DNA from: Bacteroidales bacterium
GTDB taxonomy: Bacteria; Bacteroidota; Bacteroidia; Bacteroidales; VadinHA17
Direction: 5' to 3'
DNA length: 23,004 nucleotides
NCBI GenBank assembly: GCA_003155705.1
Contig: PMEC01000232.1
Span: 13,602-36,605, forward strand
The translations under genes and the position numbers were made by a program. Below the pieces are notes generated by a model. The model had not been told where the DNA came from. It saw only the letters and a program-made list of their open reading frames with translations, and searched no databases. Position 1 is the first letter of the stretch; each line of letters begins with the position of its first letter. Shown one piece after another: positions 1 through 10,200 of this stretch.

Positions 1-2453
1 GCTGACAGCCAGTACACATTATGTGAGACTACTTTTCCCTCAGGATCGATAAGGTTGAGTACTACAAAAATCACTCCCTGCTTATTTGAGAGAACAGATG
101 CCAATGAAAATGATTCTTTAACTTCTGTGGAAGAGAGATTTACTTTTTCTTCATTGTGAAATAAAGATTTTGAATCGGTACTGTAAAGATCTATCCTTGC
201 TGTCAGACCAGTTACCGGGGAATAAGTCCTGTTAATTATCTGAACATTTAGATCTTTTGTATTAAGCTGAATATGAATCGGTTCACAAGCATTTTGCATG
301 AAATAATATCCTGCATTAGGTGTCAGATACCAATCATATACCTGCCAAACCACACTTGGAAACGCGGCATTTAATTTCCAAAGCATGACACCACCGATAT
401 CATTCAGTTTATGTCCGGCTGCCTCAAAAATGCCCTGGTAACCTATAGCATCCAGAAGCTGCATCTTATCGCAATAATCCTTCATCGAGACAGGTTCGCC
501 ATATCTTTTTACCATCTCTTTGTAATAAAGATCATAATGACCGTTTCCCGAGCAGGCATCATGATATCCCCAGGAGTTATTAAGAGGAAAAGGAAGTGAT
601 CTGTCCCAAATCAGGTTGGGGATAATCTTTGGCAAAATTGAATAGGGAGGTTGTGAAGGAATACCTGTTTCGTCTTTAAACACCCAATCTTTCCCATTAT
701 CAGCCAGCCTGTAATATTCTTTCGGATCTTTCCAAGAATAAGGACCTCCGCTGTAAACACCCGATGTCATATTATCAGGCCATGCTCCGTTCCATCCAGC
801 AGGTAGCTTTGCAAATCCGGAGGAGCTTGGAATAAACGGCCGGGTTCCGTCAAGAGCTATTACGCTGTCTCTCATCGCGTCATAAAGTTCTTTTCGGGCA
901 TGACCTTCATTTCCTCCGGTCCAGACCAGAAGACTAGGGTGATTCCTTATCCTGTAAATTGTGCTGGCAACATTCTTTTTAAAAATACCACCTTCAAGAG
1001 GCCAGTCAGGCGAACCTTTGAACTCACCCTGGGTATCGCCTGTGATCCAAAAATCCGACCATACGAGCAATCCGTATTTGTCTGCCGCATCAAAAAAGTA
1101 ATCGGAAGGTGTAACACCACCACCCCAGATTCTCACCAGGTTAATATTTGAGTTGCGGCATAACCTGAACTCATAGTCATACCGAAGAGAATCGCGATTC
1201 AGCATCATATCCGGAACCCATGCTCCGCCGGTAATTTGAATACGCTTGCCATTAACATAAAAATCACGCCGAATTGTTCCGCTCATATCAAGAGCTTTTG
1301 ACCCAACTGTTCTGATTCCAAATAGAAATGTTATTTCATCAAATGTACCCTGGCTTCCGGTATATATAACTTTAATTCGATAAAGTTCTGGTTTACCATA
1401 TCCGTTTGGCCACCATAAATGTGGATTGTTTAATGTCAGTTCTTTTACTGTTTCCGGATTCAGATCAACAAATGAAACAGAATTTCCAGCAACATTTATT
1501 TCTCTTGAAAACTGAATCGGATTAGCTTTAAAAGTCTCTGGAGTAATAATTACTGTCAGTTTTCCAGTCTCTGCCGATAAGTTGTAATTCTTCAGTTTTA
1601 GCTTTAAAGACAATTTTGCGATGCTTGTATCCGGCAATGCCGGAAGCTCGGTAACCAGCTTTGGCTGCTCAATTGTGATATGGCCCGAGGTTCTCAGGTA
1701 AACAGGTTGCCAGATACCAATATTTCGATCTCTGACAGGAGGTATCCAGTCCCAGCCTACGGAACAAAGCATAGTGACGTTTTTCCCGATATCTCCGGTT
1801 GGTCCTCCATTCCTGAAAAAATCGCCTAAAGCTTTGAGCTGCTCAGTATCAGGTAATCCGGGATAATCTAACGGATATATTTTAACTGCCAAAGCATTTG
1901 GAGCACCTGCTTTGATCTGTTTGGTTACATCAAGTCTATACTCTGCAAACATACCGGCCATCTGAGTCGAATCTGCAATTTGTTTCCCATTAACCCAAAC
2001 ACCGGCTCGGTAGTTTATTCCTTTGAAGATCAGTTCAAAATGACGACCCTTATCAGCAGCAGGAACATTAAAAGTAGTCCGGTACCAATAGGGCTTTTTC
2101 CATGGATTAGGTTCGCCTGGCAGATAACTGTATTGCTCAAGATTATAAGTTTTATTGAATTCATCAGATGCATCAGGAATAAACATGTTGTTCAGACCTG
2201 AATATGGGTCGGGATATATTTTGTTTGCTACCAGTCCGGTAAGAACTGTTGATGGAACGGCAACCGGAAACCAGTAGACATCTGATTTATATTGCGACGT
2301 AGACAACATTTCCCCCGACTCAGGAATAAGTGAAGAAGATTGTAGTTCAAATTTGCTGAGTTTCACCTGCTTAATGATACTGGTCTGAGCAAAGGCAGGC
2401 ATAGAGAAACAACTGATAATCATCAAAATAAGAATCAACTTTAACACTTTCAT
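1..2453 (-). CDS. GH2 beta-mannosidase / endo-beta-mannosidase-type glycosidase, exported (3' end beyond window)
   Basis: This is an 817-codon open frame from an ATG at 2453 to the left edge with no stop, so the C-terminus is missing. Residues 1-22 form a signal peptide (basic start, hydrophobic core, PAFA then QT), giving a periplasmic or secreted enzyme. The order is a jelly-roll sugar-binding domain (about 70-220, with a GWDWIPPVRDRN-type motif as in plant endo-beta-mannosidases), an Ig-like domain, then a TIM barrel. The likely acid/base is E516 in WTGGNEGH and the likely nucleophile is E595 in FKDETG; the spacing fits retaining GH2 enzymes. The family hydrolyses beta-mannosides or, in close relatives, exo-beta-glucosaminides. 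The Asn-Glu acid/base signature favours the mannosidase side over CsxA-type glucosaminidases, which I recall using Asp, but the substrate is inferred. It is divergent from the membrane acyltransferase gene. Confidence 0.88.
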   Translation of the reverse strand, partial: MKVLKLILILMIISCFSMPAFAQTSIIKQVKLSKFELQSSSLIPESGEMLSTSQYKSDVYWFPVAVPSTVLTGLVANKIYPDPYSGLNNMFIPDASDEFNKTYNLEQYSYLPGEPNPWKKPYWYRTTFNVPAADKGRHFELIFKGINYRAGVWVNGKQIADSTQMAGMFAEYRLDVTKQIKAGAPNALAVKIYPLDYPGLPDTEQLKALGDFFRNGGPTGDIGKNVTMLCSVGWDWIPPVRDRNIGIWQPVYLRTSGHITIEQPKLVTELPALPDTSIAKLSLKLKLKNYNLSAETGKLTVIITPETFKANPIQFSREINVAGNSVSFVDLNPETVKELTLNNPHLWWPNGYGKPELYRIKVIYTGSQGTFDEITFLFGIRTVGSKALDMSGTIRRDFYVNGKRIQITGGAWVPDMMLNRDSLRYDYEFRLCRNSNINLVRIWGGGVTPSDYFFDAADKYGLLVWSDFWITGDTQGEFKGSPDWPLEGGIFKKNVASTIYRIRNHPSLLVWTGGNEGHARKELYDAMRDSVIALDGTRPFIPSSSGFAKLPAGWNGAWPDNMTSGVYSGGPYSWKDPKEYYRLADNGKDWVFKDETGIPSQPPYSILPKIIPNLIWDRSLPFPLNNSWGYHDACSGNGHYDLYYKEMVKRYGEPVSMKDYCDKMQLLDAIGYQGIFEAAGHKLNDIGGVMLWKLNAAFPSVVWQVYDWYLTPNAGYYFMQNACEPIHIQLNTKDLNVQIINRTYSPVTGLTARIDLYSTDSKSLFHNEEKVNLSSTEVKESFSLASVLSNKQGVIFVVLNLIDPEGKVVSHNVYWLS

Positions 2454-2502
2454 AGGTATTGGTATTTTATATTATAATGAGGTTTATAATTGTTCTTGTT
2501 CC

Positions 2503-2510
2503 CAAAGTTA
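2503..2510 (-). promoter_or_regulatory. Putative -7 box (TAACTTTG) for the GH2 gene
   Basis: Read on the minus strand, this octamer matches the Bacteroidota primary sigma -7 consensus TAnnTTTG and lies 49 bases upstream of the GH2 start. A weak TTTC-like -33 element lies about 18 bases further upstream. The rest of the 223-base divergent spacer (2454-2676) is very AT-rich and shows no other recognisable element; no match to the consensus was seen on the plus strand for the acyltransferase. Confidence 0.4.
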
Positions 2511-2676
2511 TCCTTATTTATTTTTAATGAAACTGAATTTAATTCCTTTTTTGATATTTATATCTGTTCGGTTGCTATTAATATATGTTTTATAAATAGA
2601 TTAAAAACCCCTGTGATTTTCAAATAATAAGTAATTTTATATGGAATTCATTGGTCAAATAACTTAATTGCATTTT

Positions 2677-3807
2677 ATGGAAACAGCTGATAAACCTCAA
2701 ACCAAACGCCTATACTCGCTTGATGCTCTACGTGGATTTGATATGTTCTGGATCACTGGTGGTGAAGGGATCTTCATTGGGCTTGCGACGCTTACAGGCT
2801 GGCCAATATTTCATTGGTGGGCAGGACAACTGGAGCATGTCCCATGGCATGGATTTCATTTTTATGATATGATCTTTCCCCTGTTTCTTTTTATTGCCGG
2901 AATATCGTTTCCATTTTCACTGGCAAAACGTCTGGCTGCTAATGAAAGCCGGAAACTATTGTACAGACATGTGATAATGAGAGGATTGATACTGGTTATT
3001 CTTGGTATTTTTTACAATAATCCTGGACCGATCGTCCATCTTCATTTCAGTAACCTGCGATATGGCAGCGTGCTGGGACGTATAGGGCTGGCATGGATGT
3101 TCGCTGCTCTCATTTTCATGAATACGAAATTGAATTTCAGAATTGTCTGGTTCTGTGGACTTCTTCTGGGTTACTGGCTTCTGCTATTATTATTCCCGGC
3201 ACATGATCTTGGTTCAACAGATATTTTTTCGAGGGAAGGCAATCTTACGAGTCATATCGATCGTTTGCTCATGCCAGGAAAACTTTACCTTGGCAATCAT
3301 GATCCAGAAGGTATTTTAAGTACAATGCCTGCTATCGGTACAGCTCTGCTGGGTATGTTTACAGGTGAATTTCTTATTTCTCGGTACCTGAATCAAAAAC
3401 CATTGCGAAAAGTACTTTATATGGCGCTTGCCGCTATATGCCTCATGATCATTGGGCAGTTGTGGAACCTGGTTTTCCCGATAAACAAGAACCTTTGGAC
3501 CAGTTCCTTCGTCTGCTTTGTCGGTGGTCTCAGCCTGCTATTATTCACTCTCTTTTATTTGATCATCGATGTATGGAATTTCAGAAAATGGGCCTTCTTT
3601 TTTGTCGTAATCGGACTGAATCCGATAACAATTTACCTGACAGAAAGGATTGTAAACCTTCATGTTATTTCAAAATTCCTGCTCGGTGGATTAATTGCAA
3701 TGTTGCCAGGAACATGGTCGACACTTCTTTATGGAATAATAATCACTTCTATCGGCTGGGTATTTCTTTACATTCTTTACAGGTATAAATTATTCCTGAA
3801 GATATAA
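2677..3807 (+). CDS. Multi-pass membrane acyltransferase, HGSNAT/DUF5009 family
   Basis: The 376-residue protein begins METADKPQ and carries the family signature SLDALRGFDMFWI near its N-terminus, followed by WHGFHFYDMIFPLFLFIAG. The latter resembles the conserved HxxWxG...DxxFPxFxFI block of heparan-alpha-glucosaminide N-acetyltransferase relatives (NagX/YeiB-like). The remainder is a succession of about ten hydrophobic segments, so it is an inner-membrane protein. Family members are thought to transfer acetyl from cytosolic acetyl-CoA to amino sugars across the membrane; the acceptor here is unknown. I chose the ATG at 2677 over an in-frame TTG at 2668, which would only add three residues. 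It is divergent from the GH2 gene and convergent with the oxidoreductase, whose stop lies 11 bases away. The neighbourhood is consistent with amino-sugar or uronate glycan metabolism, but that link is inferred. Confidence 0.8.
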   Translation: METADKPQTKRLYSLDALRGFDMFWITGGEGIFIGLATLTGWPIFHWWAGQLEHVPWHGFHFYDMIFPLFLFIAGISFPFSLAKRLAANESRKLLYRHVIMRGLILVILGIFYNNPGPIVHLHFSNLRYGSVLGRIGLAWMFAALIFMNTKLNFRIVWFCGLLLGYWLLLLLFPAHDLGSTDIFSREGNLTSHIDRLLMPGKLYLGNHDPEGILSTMPAIGTALLGMFTGEFLISRYLNQKPLRKVLYMALAAICLMIIGQLWNLVFPINKNLWTSSFVCFVGGLSLLLFTLFYLIIDVWNFRKWAFFFVVIGLNPITIYLTERIVNLHVISKFLLGGLIAMLPGTWSTLLYGIIITSIGWVFLYILYRYKLFLKI

Positions 3808-3818
3808 GATTTATGACA

Positions 3819-5138
3819 TCACCCTAACTTCCATCCTTTTCTATAGGTGTATTGCATGAGCCTAGTAGCTGCTCCGTCAGAATCATCAACAAAAATCTCC
3901 GAAGCCGGATTCCATTTTACAGTGCGTTTAAGTGTGCAGGCAATGTTTCCTAAATTACATACTGTTGCGCTGCTGTGTCCTATCTCAACCGGCACAACAG
4001 GATCTTTCCGCGATCGTACTGAATCGATGAAGTTAGCCTGGTGGGGAACTTTTGTTTCATAAGGTCCCTCGACAGTCTCTTTTTTATCGGCAAAAAACTT
4101 CTGATCTGAGGCATTGAAATATCCTCTTGCTACTTCTATCCATCCTTTTTCACCCCAGAACTTAACACCTTTCGTTTTCTTTTCATCCCATGGTTCTGAT
4201 GTCATTACCACTCCATTGGCATATTTGAATGACATAAATTCTGATCCGTCTCCAATAGGTGATGCTTCGACCGGACCATTCCCGTCCATTCCGAGTCCCC
4301 ATTGTGCAATGTCGAACATATGAGCACCCCAGTCGGTAGTAAATCCGCCGCCCATCTCTGTGTACCATCGCCAGGCTCCCCAGAACTTTTCATTTACCTC
4401 CGGATCAAGGGAGATAGGCGGATCAAGCTGATTGTTAAAATGAATTGTTGCTGGCAGCGGACCAAGCCACAAATCCCAGTTAAGATCTGCCGGAATTGGT
4501 TCTTCAGGAAGGTCATATCGTTTTGGTGGTGCTCCAACGTAAGCATTAACCTTGCTTATTCTTCCCAGAGCACCCGTTTGAACAAGATTAACGGCATGCT
4601 GGAAATTGGAGTCCGAACGCTGCTGACTTCCAAGAGCAAAAACGCGCTTTTTCTGCCGCACTATTTTACGAAGCTCCTTACCTTCATTAATCGTAAATGT
4701 CATTGGTTTTTCAAGGTAAACATCCTTACTTGCTTTGCACGCTGCAATGGCAACAATGGCATGATTGTGATCCGGAACAGCAATCACGACTGCAGTAATA
4801 TCCTTTCGTTTAAGCAGATCCTGATACTTTTCATATAAAACAGGTTTCGATGTTATGCCTGCTTTTGTATTAAAGGCCAATACTCTTTTCTCGAATCTCT
4901 TGCGTTTAATGCCATACACATCACAGCCTGCAACGACTTCTACTCCGGAAATCTGTATGAAGCCATTAAGTAGAGACATTGCTTGTTGTCCCAGACCAAT
5001 AAACCCTAGTTTTATGTCTCTGTTTTCCTGGTTCAAAAAAGATGGTCCGAGGCGTGGCAGCACAAAAAGACCTGCCATACCCAGGACGGAAGAACCCAGA
5101 AACTTTCTTCTTGAAATTGTTTTTTCAGACTCTTTCAT
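3819..5138 (-). CDS. Tat-exported Gfo/Idh/MocA family oxidoreductase
   Basis: The 439-residue protein opens with a twin-arginine signal (SRRKFLGSS, Arg10-Arg11, then a hydrophobic stretch to about residue 30), so it probably folds with its cofactor and is exported to the periplasm. A Rossmann domain starts at GFIGLGQQA (45-53), and the EKP motif (E143-K144-P145) supplies the lysine typical of NAD(P)-dependent sugar dehydrogenases. The C-terminal domain contains DWGAHMFDIAQWGL (from D269), where His273 and Asp276 fit the usual active-site cluster. The substrate is not predictable; many secreted members in this phylum act on sugars, and GH109 glycosidases share the fold, although I see none of their specific motifs. 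It starts 30 bases after the GH88 stop and is probably cotranscribed with it. Confidence 0.87.
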   Translation of the reverse strand: MKESEKTISRRKFLGSSVLGMAGLFVLPRLGPSFLNQENRDIKLGFIGLGQQAMSLLNGFIQISGVEVVAGCDVYGIKRKRFEKRVLAFNTKAGITSKPVLYEKYQDLLKRKDITAVVIAVPDHNHAIVAIAACKASKDVYLEKPMTFTINEGKELRKIVRQKKRVFALGSQQRSDSNFQHAVNLVQTGALGRISKVNAYVGAPPKRYDLPEEPIPADLNWDLWLGPLPATIHFNNQLDPPISLDPEVNEKFWGAWRWYTEMGGGFTTDWGAHMFDIAQWGLGMDGNGPVEASPIGDGSEFMSFKYANGVVMTSEPWDEKKTKGVKFWGEKGWIEVARGYFNASDQKFFADKKETVEGPYETKVPHQANFIDSVRSRKDPVVPVEIGHSSATVCNLGNIACTLKRTVKWNPASEIFVDDSDGAATRLMQYTYRKGWKLG

Positions 5139-5168
5139 GATTTGACTTATTAAGCGTAATTTTTACAT

Positions 5169-6359
5169 TTATTTTTTAGATAGGCTTTTGTATCGCAACA
5201 AAGCTTCAATGAAATAATAATCAGCATAGGTTAGCGGAACATCTACTTCACTCTTGCCCGGTATTGAGCCTACGCTATGCATCAGAATGAAGTTCCCATT
5301 CTTTCCGGCTTTTGCCAGGTACACGGGGGAAGCAAGACTGCGCAATTGTGTTTCAGCTATTTCAAGGTACTTCTTACCCAATTCAGGTTGTACATAACCG
5401 CTCAGTTCAATGAGAGCTGAGGCCATCACTGCAGCTGCCGATACATCCCTTTTTGCATTTGGAATGCCGGGAGCATTAAAATCCCAATAAGGTATTTTGT
5501 CCTGGGGCATATTCGGATTGTCAATCATGAAGTCGGCGATATGTATTGCCTGATTCAGATACTTTACAAGCTTTGTTTCACGAAACATGACGGTATAACC
5601 ATAAAGTCCCCAGCTCTGACCACGTGCCCAGGCAGATTCATCGGATGCACCCTGGGAAGTCTGTTTTTTTTCTACCCTCCCTGTAATAGTATCATATGAT
5701 ACTACATGATATGAACTATAATCAGGACGAAAGTGATTCTTCATCGTTGTATCTGAATGACTTACGCAAATTTTATAATAACTGGAATCCCCAGAGCTTT
5801 TAAACGCCCACATCAAAAACTCCAGGTTCATCATATTATCAATTATTACCGGGCACTGCCATCCTTTCCTGCTGTTCCATGACTGAATGCAACCGATTTT
5901 AGGTCTGAACCTGGTCGACAACGATTTTGCTCCTGTCAGCAATACCTCAATGTAATTTTTATTTCCAGTCACCCTGAGACCATTTCCAAAGCTGCAATAA
6001 AGCATAAATCCAAGGTCATGTGTGCCCGTATTATTCTTCTCTTTCTCTATCCTGGCAGTCATCATTTCTGCATATTCTTTGATTTTTCCATCTTTTGAGT
6101 ATTCGTACAAATACCATAAGCAACCAGGGAAAAATCCGCTAGTCCACCAGCTGGACTTAGCAGTTACCAGGTTTCCGACAGTGTCTAAAGTTCTTGGCAA
6201 AAGATCCTCTTTGTCTTTCATTACATCCGCCATATGTTTGTACTGTTTAAGGGAGAATGAAAGAGCATCATTAACTACTTTGTCCATCGGTTTTTGCTTT
6301 TCACAAGAGACAAAAACCATTAAGAAACTGATTAACAAGATGGTTAAAAGGTTTTTCAT
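5169..6359 (-). CDS. GH88 unsaturated glucuronyl hydrolase, lipoprotein
   Basis: The 396-residue protein has a lipoprotein signal ending FVSC with Cys19 followed by Glu, so it is likely anchored in the envelope. The alpha6/alpha6-barrel signatures of GH88 are clear: SWWTSGFFPGCLWYLYE, THDLGFM with H114-D115, IIDNMMNLE with D174, H218, and GASDESAWARGQSWGLYG containing Q236 from just before, R246 and W250. From memory, these match in order and spacing the Bacillus sp. GL1 enzyme residues H87, D88, D149, H193, Q211, R221 and W225. Enzymes of this family hydrate the vinyl ether of 4,5-unsaturated uronic acids at the non-reducing end of lyase products (glycosaminoglycans, gellan, ulvan-like chains) and so release the uronate. 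It is followed closely by the oxidoreductase and separated by 122 bases from the DUF4249 gene, with a perfect inverted repeat in that gap. Confidence 0.92.
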   Translation of the reverse strand: MKNLLTILLISFLMVFVSCEKQKPMDKVVNDALSFSLKQYKHMADVMKDKEDLLPRTLDTVGNLVTAKSSWWTSGFFPGCLWYLYEYSKDGKIKEYAEMMTARIEKEKNNTGTHDLGFMLYCSFGNGLRVTGNKNYIEVLLTGAKSLSTRFRPKIGCIQSWNSRKGWQCPVIIDNMMNLEFLMWAFKSSGDSSYYKICVSHSDTTMKNHFRPDYSSYHVVSYDTITGRVEKKQTSQGASDESAWARGQSWGLYGYTVMFRETKLVKYLNQAIHIADFMIDNPNMPQDKIPYWDFNAPGIPNAKRDVSAAAVMASALIELSGYVQPELGKKYLEIAETQLRSLASPVYLAKAGKNGNFILMHSVGSIPGKSEVDVPLTYADYYFIEALLRYKSLSKK

Positions 6360-6385
6360 GTCAGATAAGGGTAAGGTTAAGCAAT

Positions 6386-6411
6386 ATCAATAAAGTGATG
6401 AATTTATTGAT
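6386..6411. repeat. Perfect 9-bp inverted repeat upstream of the GH88 gene
   Basis: ATCAATAAA and TTTATTGAT flank an 8-base spacer (gtgatgaa), 27 bases ahead of the GH88 start codon. On the plus strand the second arm runs into a nine-T tract, which resembles an intrinsic terminator, but no plus-strand gene ends here. An operator for a repressor of the GH88-oxidoreductase pair, or an element between it and the receptor operon, is more likely. All arm bases are nearly A/T, so chance is possible. Confidence 0.45.
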
Positions 6412-6481
6412 TTTTTTTAAATTTGCTTATAAAAAACAGTTGAAGAATGATTTTTTGGACAGATCGGAATGCTTTCAGGTC

Positions 6482-7294
6482 CTATTGTTGCTGGTTCACA
6501 TTTAGATAAAGCGTATCAGAATTAAGTCCTGTGAAAATACCATAACCATTCATTATACTCGTAGATGGGTTAGTAAGATTTTGCGAACTTGTCTCACTGG
6601 CAGAATAAAGTGAGGCGTAATCGGGAAGTACATGGAAAAGTATAAGCCGGTGCTTTCCGAAGTACTGAAATTCCATTGCTCTTATTTCAAGCCCTGATGC
6701 TGTTGTGGGTGGTTGTCTGAACCTGATCCCCGGTATTGTGTCGCTACCAAAATTACGTACCGGAACAAGTTTTGTCTCTAAATTCTCAATTACAACAATA
6801 TAATAGGATCCATCAGTATTGTCCCAGGTAAGTGAAATAGGGTCAGGCATAGATCCAAAACTTGGGAAACCCGATGTACTATCCATTTTCTGGATGGCTA
6901 TAGCTGTAACCGATTCAGCGAAATGTGCTGGTTTTGATGGGACTATTGTATAAGCTCTAACTGATTTTGAGTTGTATGTAAAGGAGAGATCATATCTATC
7001 ACCTTCAGCAACTTTCAATGAGCTGTCAACATATTGTCCGCCTCCAACAGGAGTCAGGGAACTTGAGATATTATTGTGAAGTATATTAATTGATAGTGCA
7101 TTAACGTCATCGGATGAATATTTTACATTTGAAGAAAAAGGTATTTGCCTGCTGATCCTGACCCTGGGATAATTACCCGGAGTCAGGTATGATTCAACAA
7201 TAGGAGAATCAGTAAATTCTGAGTTATCGGCTTTGTTGCAAGCTACTAATACGCTCAGTATCATTAATATATATATGATAATTCTTAGTTTCAT
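6482..7294 (-). CDS. DUF4249 family outer-membrane-associated lipoprotein
   Basis: The 270-residue protein starts with a lipoprotein signal whose lipobox is LVAC (Cys19), followed by Asn-Lys-Ala-Asp. The rest is predicted beta-rich with the typical DUF4249 order: an early PIVESYLTPGNYPRVRISRQIP segment, a central GGQYVDSSLKVAEGDRYDLSF block that looks like an immunoglobulin-like strand pair, and a C-terminal SIMNGYGIFTGLNSD segment. DUF4249 proteins are regularly encoded next to TonB-dependent receptors, where they are presumed to be surface partners analogous to SusD, but their ligand is generally unknown. It starts one base after the stop of the receptor gene, so the two are translationally linked. 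It is shorter than many family members but complete at both ends. Confidence 0.82.
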   Translation of the reverse strand: MKLRIIIYILMILSVLVACNKADNSEFTDSPIVESYLTPGNYPRVRISRQIPFSSNVKYSSDDVNALSINILHNNISSSLTPVGGGQYVDSSLKVAEGDRYDLSFTYNSKSVRAYTIVPSKPAHFAESVTAIAIQKMDSTSGFPSFGSMPDPISLTWDNTDGSYYIVVIENLETKLVPVRNFGSDTIPGIRFRQPPTTASGLEIRAMEFQYFGKHRLILFHVLPDYASLYSASETSSQNLTNPSTSIMNGYGIFTGLNSDTLYLNVNQQQ

Positions 7295-7295
7295 T

Positions 7296-10200
7296 CTATC
7301 TGAATTTAAGTGAAATAGTCAGGTTAGGTGTAATTCCAAGATAATTGACGTTGGTTTCAAGAACCTTTCCGCTTTCAATGGTATATTGTTTATACCAGAT
7401 ATTCAGGTGGTTAAAGACATTAAATAATGAAAAACCAATGTACCCGATTTCTCTTCGTTTTTTGTCACCACTTTTTCCCATTAATAGTTTATAATTTGCT
7501 GCAATATCCAGGCGGTGATAATCTGGTAACCTAAGGCTATTCTTGGAAGTCACTGTAAAATAGTCCTTTTCGGTTCCGTCAAGCAGAGTGATACTGTATG
7601 CTCCTGAAGGAGCCGTATATGGCCGGCCCGTGGCAAAAATCCAGTTAGCAGAGAAATTCCATCGTTTGTATTTGTACAGACCAACAATTTTGAATTCATG
7701 AGTAACATCCTGATTGGCAGGATAATAACTACTTGAATAGACATCAAAATGGTTTCTTGCTTCACCTAAAGTATAACTGATCCAGCCGTTTAAGTTTCCT
7801 GAATTTCTTTGAGCCAGGAACTCTACTCCTCTTGAAAATCCATATCCATTGAAGAAATTTTCATTATAATTTATGCCCATCGGACTGGCATTTATCCTAA
7901 GTGAATATTCGGTCAGATTCTGAATTAGCTTATAATAGCCTTCGGCACTAAATGTGTAATTCTTAGATTCATAGGATATTCCGGCAATATAATGAATTGA
8001 AGAGCTAATCGGGACAGACTTACCATCTGAAAGTATCCAGAAATCTGTGCTTCCTGAAAGAATATCTTCACGTGTTACCCTGTTAGCAAACTGATAGTAT
8101 TTCCCATAAGCGCCTTTCAATATGAGCCAATCTGTAAGATTATATGAAAGAGATGCCCGTGGTTCATAGTACACCTTGCTGGTCGTCTGGAAATAGCTTG
8201 TCCTAATTCCTGGCAGAAACTGTAATTTATCATTTAAGAACTTTAATTTATCCTGAAGATATACTCCGCTTAGCAAAGTTTTGCCGTTACGATCGAGAAT
8301 GGTGGCAGTATCACTCTGCGCATATGTATATCTGATATTGAAGTAGGTTCCAAATCCCCCAAATTGAATCTGGTTAGAATTTGAAATATCCCATTGATAG
8401 TCAGACTTAAAACTAAAGTCTTTTAAATCGTTATTTTCAAGCAAACCACTTCTGCTTGAACTTGATTCATTATTGGGATTGAACAAAGTTCTGTTCTGTG
8501 AACGGTCCCTGTGGCTGTAGTAATTTGAATAACTGATAATTGTGTTACCATACAGTTTTGAGTTCCATTTGCGTGACCATTTCAGACTGCTGCCGACGTT
8601 GCCATACCTGGTGAGGTCTGTTGAGCTCGTACTGAAGTTTGAATTATATTGTCCAAAAGAAGGGATGCCTGAAGAGAAACTATTGTCAAGATTATCTGTA
8701 CCGTTGAAGATGCTCAGCGAAATTATATCCTTATCTCCGGGACGGTAGGTAAATTTCCCGTTAAGATCATAAAAATAAGAAACTATATCCTGATTCTGGG
8801 AGAATCTGCCAAATGGGTTTTGATTGACAGGGGCAGAGGTTGAGGATCTTTTGTTGAATTTATCGAATAATGCCTGGTAAAGTGCGCCCTGATATGACTT
8901 CCTGAAGGCGATAAATGAAGAAAATTTATCCCCGATTGGCACTTCAGCAAAAAAATTCATACTCAGCAAGCTCAGGTCGGCACCAAGGTTGATATTCTTC
9001 TGGTTGCCTTCTTTGCTGGTTATTTCTGTTACACTAGAAATGCGACCTCCGAATCTTGACTCAAACCCTCCTTTGTAGAGCTGAACATCTTTCAGGGCAT
9101 TGGAATTAAAGGCACTATAAAACCCATATAAATGGTCAACATGGTAAACAGTAAAACCGTCATAAAGAACAAGATTCTGATCTGGTGTCCCTCCTCGCAC
9201 ATAAAGTCCGGATGAAGATTCGTTAGAAGCACTGACCCCTGGCATGAGCTGAAAAGAACGCATTACGTCCTTTTCTCCCAAACTTGGTAACATTTCCAAT
9301 TTCTTGGGAGCCAGATCAATAGTACTAACCTCTGCTTTTTTCACAAAGACGACATCATCCTTGTAAGCAGTGACAGTAACATTCTGAAGTGCCTGTGACT
9401 GAGGTTTGACTTCAATTATAAAGTTCTTTTTAGCGGTTTTGGGAGTCAGATAAGCTTCTGTCTTTTGATACCCAATGTACTGTACAATCAAAGTACTTGT
9501 ATCTGATGGGACTTTTAACAATGTAAAATATCCATCCGTATTAGTAGAAGTTCCATTGGTTGAACCTTTTACATAAATGTTTGCAAAAGGCAGGGCTTCG
9601 CCTGTTGCTTTATCTCGGATAACTCCTGTAAGTGTATAATTAAAAACCTCAGGCGGGCCGAAAAAAGTCTTATGAGGCCTGTCATCCGTTGTATCTATAT
9701 CGGGATTCTTGATTGTATCTTCTTCAACGTAATATATGCCAATGTCTTCTTTGGGTTTCTTCACGGGATCATACACAACTGCTGTTTCCTTAAACCGTTC
9801 AAGAATATTTTCAGTCATAAGGTCTTTATTTGATACATCTTCATTCAAATAATTCATTCTTGTACTTCTGAATACTTTATTCAATCCCTTTGCTGCAATA
9901 TCGGATTGAATGATACTCGTATCATTGACCTGAAAAAACAAGTTTACATGCCCGAACTTAAACCCATGAGTAACAAGGCTAACGAATGATTCGATGCAAT
10001 TGAGCTTTTCTTTTGCATTTATACCTTTGCTTGGCAAATAGAGAAACTCATATTTATGAAACTGCGGAGAATTTTTAATGGTATCACCGTCAAATATTTG
10101 CTGAGCAGTCTGATCTTCCTGACCTAATATAAAAATAAAAGGTCGTTTTATGGAATTATAAACACTATCGGGGGCAAAACAGATATAAGAAAAATAACAT

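Noticed and set aside
2668..2676. TTG start adding three residues to the acyltransferase
   Set aside because: An ATG follows nine bases later and the family starts close to the SLDALRG motif.
3438..3788. 116-residue frame within the acyltransferase gene
   Set aside because: Same-strand, out-of-frame shadow of a coherent membrane protein.
4302..4838. 178-residue plus-strand open frame
   Set aside because: It lies antisense inside the oxidoreductase gene, shows no recognisable domain and biased composition; the overlapped protein has clear Rossmann and EKP motifs.
3819..5138. GH109 N-acetylgalactosaminidase
   Set aside because: GH109 shares the Tat signal and Rossmann fold, but I could not see its specific motifs; the general oxidoreductase call is safer.
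6022..6393. 123-residue plus-strand open frame across the GH88 start and inverted repeat
   Set aside because: Antisense to a well-supported gene, and its translation shows no family features.
6395..6418. Plus-strand intrinsic terminator (inverted repeat followed by T-tract)
   Set aside because: No plus-strand transcript is expected to end there; the stem is almost all A/T and weak.
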